From NCBI GenBank assembly GCA_021802825.1, contig JAJZRG010000003.1, positions 86,643 through 150,642 on the forward strand: a DNA stretch of 64,000 nt. The letters are read 5' to 3'. Made by a program: the position numbers and the translations under genes. The stretch is from Chloroflexota bacterium. GTDB lineage: Bacteria > Chloroflexota > Limnocylindria > Limnocylindrales > CSP1-4. How positions within the stretch are numbered: the first letter of the stretch is position 1; each line of letters starts with the position of its first letter. The notes below the pieces were generated by a model. That model ran no database searches and was not told the origin of the DNA. It worked only from the letters and a program-made list of their open reading frames with translations. Of this stretch, positions 60,672-64,000 are shown in pieces.

Positions 60672-62420
60672 CTAGCCGTGGGTCCGCGCATGGAGCGCCC
60701 GCTGGAGCGCGGCGCCGTTGGTCACGGCGCCCTCCGAGGCGGACGACACGAGCGCCGCGTACTTGGCCATCGCGCCCACGGTGTACCGCGGGGCGGGCGG
60801 CGTCCAGCGGCCTCGGCGCTCGGCCATGACCGCCCCGTCCACCTCGAGGTTGAGCTCCTTGCGGTCCACGTCCACCGAGATGGTGTCGCCCTCCTCGACC
60901 AGGGCGATCGGCCCGCCAACCGCAGCCTCCGGCGCGACGTGGCCGATCATCAGTCCGTGCGTGCCGCCGGAGAACCGGCCGTCGGTGAGCAGCAGGATGT
61001 CGCCACCCAGTCCCTGCCCTTGGATGGCACCCGTGACGCTCAGCATCTCCTGCATGCCCGGGCCGCCGACCGGCCCCTCGTATCGGATCACGACCACGTC
61101 ACCCTTGACGATCTTGCGGTCGCGGACCGCCTCGTAGCACGCGTTCTCGCTGTCGAACACGCGGGCCGGACCGCGGTGCGTCTTGCGCTCGTGGCCGGCG
61201 AGCTTGACCACGCAGCCCTCCGGGGCGAGCGAGCCCTTGAGGATCGTGAGCCCGCCGAACGGCTTGATCGGCGTCTCGATCGGGTGAACGACCTGCTGGC
61301 CCTCGGTCGCGACCGCATCGTGCGCAATCTTCGCTATCGTCCGGCCGTCCACGGTCCTCTCGTCGCCGTGCAGGAAGCCCCGCTTCATGAGCTCCCGGGC
61401 GACGATCGCCACGCCGCCGGCCTCGTAGAGGTCCGCGGCGAGGTAGCGGCCTCCGGGCCGCATGTCGGCGATCAGCGGCGTGCGGTCGGCGACGGCGGCG
61501 AAGTCGTCCACCGACCAGCTGACGCCGAACTCGGCGGCGATCGCCGGCGTGTGCAGGACGGCGTTGGTGGACCCGCCGGTCGCCGCGACGCCAGCGACGG
61601 CGTTCTCCAGCGAGTTACGGGTCACGATGGAGGACGGCCGGATGTCGTGGTGGACGAGCGTCATCACGAGCTCGCCGGCCCGCCGCGCGGCCTCCTCCTT
61701 CTTGGGATGCTCGGCCGGGATGCCATTGAGGCCGGCGGGCGAGAGCCCCAGGAACTCGAGGAACATCGACATCGTGTTGGCCGTGAACTGGCCCCCACAG
61801 GCGCCCGCGCCGGGGCAGGCGCCGTTCTCGGCCTCGTACAGGTCCTCGAGCGTGATCGTGCCCGCCCGGTAGGCGCCGATCGCCTCGAACACGGTGACAA
61901 TGTCGGCGTCCCTGCCCTTGTACGTGCCGGGCATGATCGTGCCGTTGTAGAGGATCAGCCCCGGCAGGTCGAGGCGGCCGAGCGCCATCGCCGCGGCCGG
62001 GATCGTCTTGTCGCAGCCCACCAGGCAGACCAGGCCGTCGAACAAGTGGCCGCGCGCGACGAGCTCGATCGAGTCCGCGATCACCTCGCGGCTGACTAGG
62101 CTCGCCTTCATGCCCTCGGTGCCCATCGACACGCCGTCACTGACGGAGATCGTGTTGAACTCCATGGGCGTGCCGCCCGCCGCACGGATGCCCTCCTTGA
62201 CCAACTCGGCCAGCCGCCGCTGGTTGAGGTTGCAGGGCATCGTCTCGATCCACGTCGTCGCGACGCCGATGATGGGCTGGGCGAGGTCGTCGTCGGTGAA
62301 CCCCACGCCCTTGAGCATCGCCCGGGCCGCTGCGCGGTCCGGCCCATCGGTGAGCGCGTGGCTGTGACGCTTGCCGGGGTCAGCGGGTCGGTCGTACGGA
62401 AGCGGACGGTCGGCGGCCAT
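60672..62420 (-). CDS. ilvD: Dihydroxy-acid dehydratase
   Basis: 582 aa from ATG 62420 with GAGGAA upstream. IlvD/Edd family: [37 protein letters not shown], the iron-sulfur cysteines in MPCNLNQ, VGCDK and [16 protein letters not shown], and the C-terminal [19 protein letters not shown]. It dehydrates dihydroxyisovalerate and dihydroxymethylvalerate in valine, isoleucine and leucine synthesis. No other ilv gene is adjacent. The 416-base gap upstream contains the palindrome cluster at 62612. Confidence 0.95.
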   Translation of the reverse strand: MAADRPLPYDRPADPGKRHSHALTDGPDRAAARAMLKGVGFTDDDLAQPIIGVATTWIETMPCNLNQRRLAELVKEGIRAAGGTPMEFNTISVSDGVSMGTEGMKASLVSREVIADSIELVARGHLFDGLVCLVGCDKTIPAAAMALGRLDLPGLILYNGTIMPGTYKGRDADIVTVFEAIGAYRAGTITLEDLYEAENGACPGAGACGGQFTANTMSMFLEFLGLSPAGLNGIPAEHPKKEEAARRAGELVMTLVHHDIRPSSIVTRNSLENAVAGVAATGGSTNAVLHTPAIAAEFGVSWSVDDFAAVADRTPLIADMRPGGRYLAADLYEAGGVAIVARELMKRGFLHGDERTVDGRTIAKIAHDAVATEGQQVVHPIETPIKPFGGLTILKGSLAPEGCVVKLAGHERKTHRGPARVFDSENACYEAVRDRKIVKGDVVVIRYEGPVGGPGMQEMLSVTGAIQGQGLGGDILLLTDGRFSGGTHGLMIGHVAPEAAVGGPIALVEEGDTISVDVDRKELNLEVDGAVMAERRGRWTPPAPRYTVGAMAKYAALVSSASEGAVTNGAALQRALHARTHG

Positions 62421-62611
62421 GGATTCCTCGGGACGTGCGGTTTCGGGCGGAGGTGCTGCGTCGCCAAGTATGCCGCGCGTCCGGGCGATCGGACCCGCGA
62501 CGTTCGCCCGGCGGGCGGCCCGGGGGGCTGATCGGCTTCGGCCTGGTCCTCGTGAGGCCATTGGGCTTCGGCCAGGTCCCATTCGGCTTGCGCCTGGACC
62601 CGCCGTCGCCC

Positions 62612-62714
62612 GTGGTGCGCCACCGTCACCAAGTTGCGCGGTTTGCCGCTTGTGCGCTGCGTTTGGTGAGCGTGGCGCACCGAACGGGCGCGATGGTGAC
62701 CCTGGTGCACCAGG
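62612..62714. repeat. Cluster of imperfect palindromes (TTGGTGAC...CACCA), locus 2
   Basis: Three units: 62612-62633 (GTGGTGCGCC...TCACCAAG, reverse), 62662-62684 (TTTGGTGAGCG...GCACCGAA) and 62693-62714 (ATGGTGACCC...GCACCAGG). They match the locus at 31151-31304. The preceding bases 62528-62600 contain three imperfect copies of ATCGGCTTCGGCCTGGTCC. No gene is recognised between the ilvD start and 62837. Confidence 0.6.
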
Positions 62715-62836
62715 ACGGCGGGTTGGAGCACCCTCGGGCCGAAATCGGTGACTGACGATCGCCATGGCGGCCGCGACGAGCGAACCGGGCAAGAGCCCCG
62801 AACCGGGCGCAGCCCCGAGCCGAGGGGGCCGAAGAA

Positions 62837-64000
62837 TCAGCGCAGCCGCGTCCCCACCCAGGCGTCCACGAGCTCGCCCATCACCGCCAGCGGCACCGCC
62901 CCCGAGCCGAGCAGCGTGTCGTGGAAGGCGCGGACGTCGAAACGCGCGCCCAGCCGAGCCTGGGCCGCCGCCCGAAGCCGGAGCATCTCGAGCTGGCCCG
63001 TCTTGTAGGCGAGCGCCTGCCCGGGCATTCCGATGTAGCGGTCGATCTCGTTGGCGATGTTGTTGGCGGCGAGCGCAGTGTGCGCGGTCATGAACGCCAC
63101 GGACCGTTCGCGCGACCAGCCCAGCGCGTGCATCCCCGTGTCCACGACCAGCCGCGACGCGCGCCACGCATCGAACGAGAGCACGCCCAGCAGCGAGAGG
63201 TCACCCGAGTACAGGCCCATCTCGCTCGCGAGGCTCTCGGCATACAGCCCCCAGCCCTCCACGAACGCGGTGGTGCCGAGATGCCGCCGAAACTCGGGGA
63301 GACCCTCGATCTCCTGAGCGATGGCGATCTGGAGGTGGTGGCCGGGCACCGATTCGTGGTAGGCCAGTGCCTCGGCCTCGTACCGGCGGCGCGTCTCGGG
63401 GTGGGCGAGGTTGAGGTAGTACCGGCCGGGGCGCGAACCGTCCGCAGCAGGCTCGCGGTAGTAGGCGAGGGTCCCGTGCTCCTCCTCGTGGGGGCCCATG
63501 CCGACTACCTCGCAGGGCGCCTTGGGCAGCCGTCCGAAGAATGCCGGCGTCCTCGCGTTGGCGCGCACCAGTGCCTCGGCGCCGCTGGCGAGGACCTCCT
63601 CGCGGGTCGAGAACCCGAGGGCGGGATCGTCGCGGAGGCGGGTGATCGCCTCGTCGAGACTGTGCGTGCCGAGGACCCGGCCGGCCAGCGCGTCGATCTC
63701 GGCGTCGATCCGTTCGATCTCGCGCAGGCCCGTCTGGTGGAGCGCCTCGGGCGCCAGGTTGAGCGAGGTGTGGACGCGGATGAGCTTGCGGTATGCCTCG
63801 AGACCGCCCTCGACGTGGCCCATCCCGGGATGGGCGTCCGGGCGGGCGACCGGGCGGAGCTCGTCGGCGAGGAACGCGCGGAGGCGGGCGAAGGCGGGGC
63901 GGATCTCGGTGTCCGCGACCTGGTGGAGCGCCGCGGCGAAGCGGTCCCGCTCCGCGGGGGTCCAGCCGTCAGCGGCGACAGCCCCGGCGACAGGCGTCCG
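62837..64000 (-). CDS. DUF885-family hydrolase (5' end outside the window)
   Basis: The frame is open from the right edge; 387 codons are present. The family hallmark, a zinc-peptidase-like motif, is [20 protein letters not shown], followed by [16 protein letters not shown] and [20 protein letters not shown] near the end. DUF885 proteins are usually 550-600 residues, so about a third is missing at the N-terminus. They are thought to be metal-dependent peptidases, with few tested members. The ATG at 63823 is internal, because the DUF885-like sequence ([20 protein letters not shown]) continues upstream of it. Confidence 0.85.
   Translation of the reverse strand, partial: RTPVAGAVAADGWTPAERDRFAAALHQVADTEIRPAFARLRAFLADELRPVARPDAHPGMGHVEGGLEAYRKLIRVHTSLNLAPEALHQTGLREIERIDAEIDALAGRVLGTHSLDEAITRLRDDPALGFSTREEVLASGAEALVRANARTPAFFGRLPKAPCEVVGMGPHEEEHGTLAYYREPAADGSRPGRYYLNLAHPETRRRYEAEALAYHESVPGHHLQIAIAQEIEGLPEFRRHLGTTAFVEGWGLYAESLASEMGLYSGDLSLLGVLSFDAWRASRLVVDTGMHALGWSRERSVAFMTAHTALAANNIANEIDRYIGMPGQALAYKTGQLEMLRLRAAAQARLGARFDVRAFHDTLLGSGAVPLAVMGELVDAWVGTRLR

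Noticed and set aside
60678..62099. Plus-strand open frame of over 470 codons inside ilvD
   Set aside because: It lies entirely antisense to a clear dihydroxy-acid dehydratase and has no recognisable features.

Overview
This window is very GC-rich bacterial chromosome with short intergenic gaps and many 4-base ATGA/GTGA start-stop overlaps. The taxonomic guess is inference only. An FMN-riboswitch-controlled ABC transporter with an NMT1/THI5-like binding protein (the RibXY type predicted in Chloroflexi), a caa3-oxidase-type CtaG, a 7Fe ferredoxin with 2-oxoacid:ferredoxin oxidoreductase, and many actinobacterial-looking proteins fit an uncultured, probably aerobic heterotrophic Chloroflexota member. 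No rRNA or taxonomic marker is present to settle it. Two tRNAs are seen (Lys-UUU and initiator Met-CAU). No CRISPR array, prophage or defence cluster was found.

Layout. 1-1.1 kb: end of an FGGY sugar kinase and a frameshifted methyltransferase relic bracketed by small palindromic repeats. 1.2-4.4 kb: FMN riboswitch plus ATPase, permease and binding lipoprotein of a probable riboflavin importer. 4.6-7.9 kb: AIM24 protein, then a XRE/MmyB-like regulator divergent from a DHA2 efflux pump. 8.1-11.7 kb: accessory patch with tRNA-Lys, an IS4-family element (18-bp perfect inverted repeats, frameshifted transposase) and two unrecognised secreted proteins. 11.9-16.9 kb: XRE-cupin regulator/SDR pair, class V aminotransferase, small membrane protein, MFS transporter. 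17-23 kb: initiator tRNA, then a cytochrome-oxidase accessory operon (subunit III, membrane-anchored blue-copper protein, TlpA, ABC exporter, Sco) divergent from ctaG. 23-26 kb: threonine dehydratase/DksA-like pair and a Fur-family operon with a metal-transporter-like protein and a visible 21-bp operator, ending in a truncated YHS gene. 26.3-27 kb: decayed polyamine ABC transporter. 27-35 kb: cupredoxin lipoprotein, 7Fe ferredoxin, BtuF-like protein, methyltransferase, proC, DUF1003-like protein, proline dehydrogenase, HpcH/HpaI aldolase, EamA transporter. 35.7-41.2 kb: CBS - korA - korB - zinc-ribbon/CBS - receiver-like - M24 peptidase operon. 42.3-48.5 kb: ogt divergent from the lysine operon dapB-dapA-dapD-lysA plus a P-loop kinase. 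48.8-54.9 kb: methyltransferase, thioesterase, fabD-fabF-fabF and a divergent MarR regulator. 55-64 kb: M20 peptidase, asparaginase, dihydroorotate-dehydrogenase-like enzyme, GNAT, LLM oxidoreductase, ilvD and a DUF885 hydrolase running off the end.

The most novel-looking signals are: (i) two unlinked 30-31-residue single-span membrane proteins (26331-26423 + and 33371-33466 -) that share a VxW/TM core and an identical SGKRW C-terminus; (ii) clusters of a 20-23-bp imperfect palindrome (TTGGTGAC...CACCA) in two distant intergenic regions; (iii) CBS-domain proteins flanking the 2-oxoacid:ferredoxin oxidoreductase; and (iv) a blue-copper domain fused to an oxidase-subunit-IV-like membrane anchor, in one operon with a dedicated ABC exporter.
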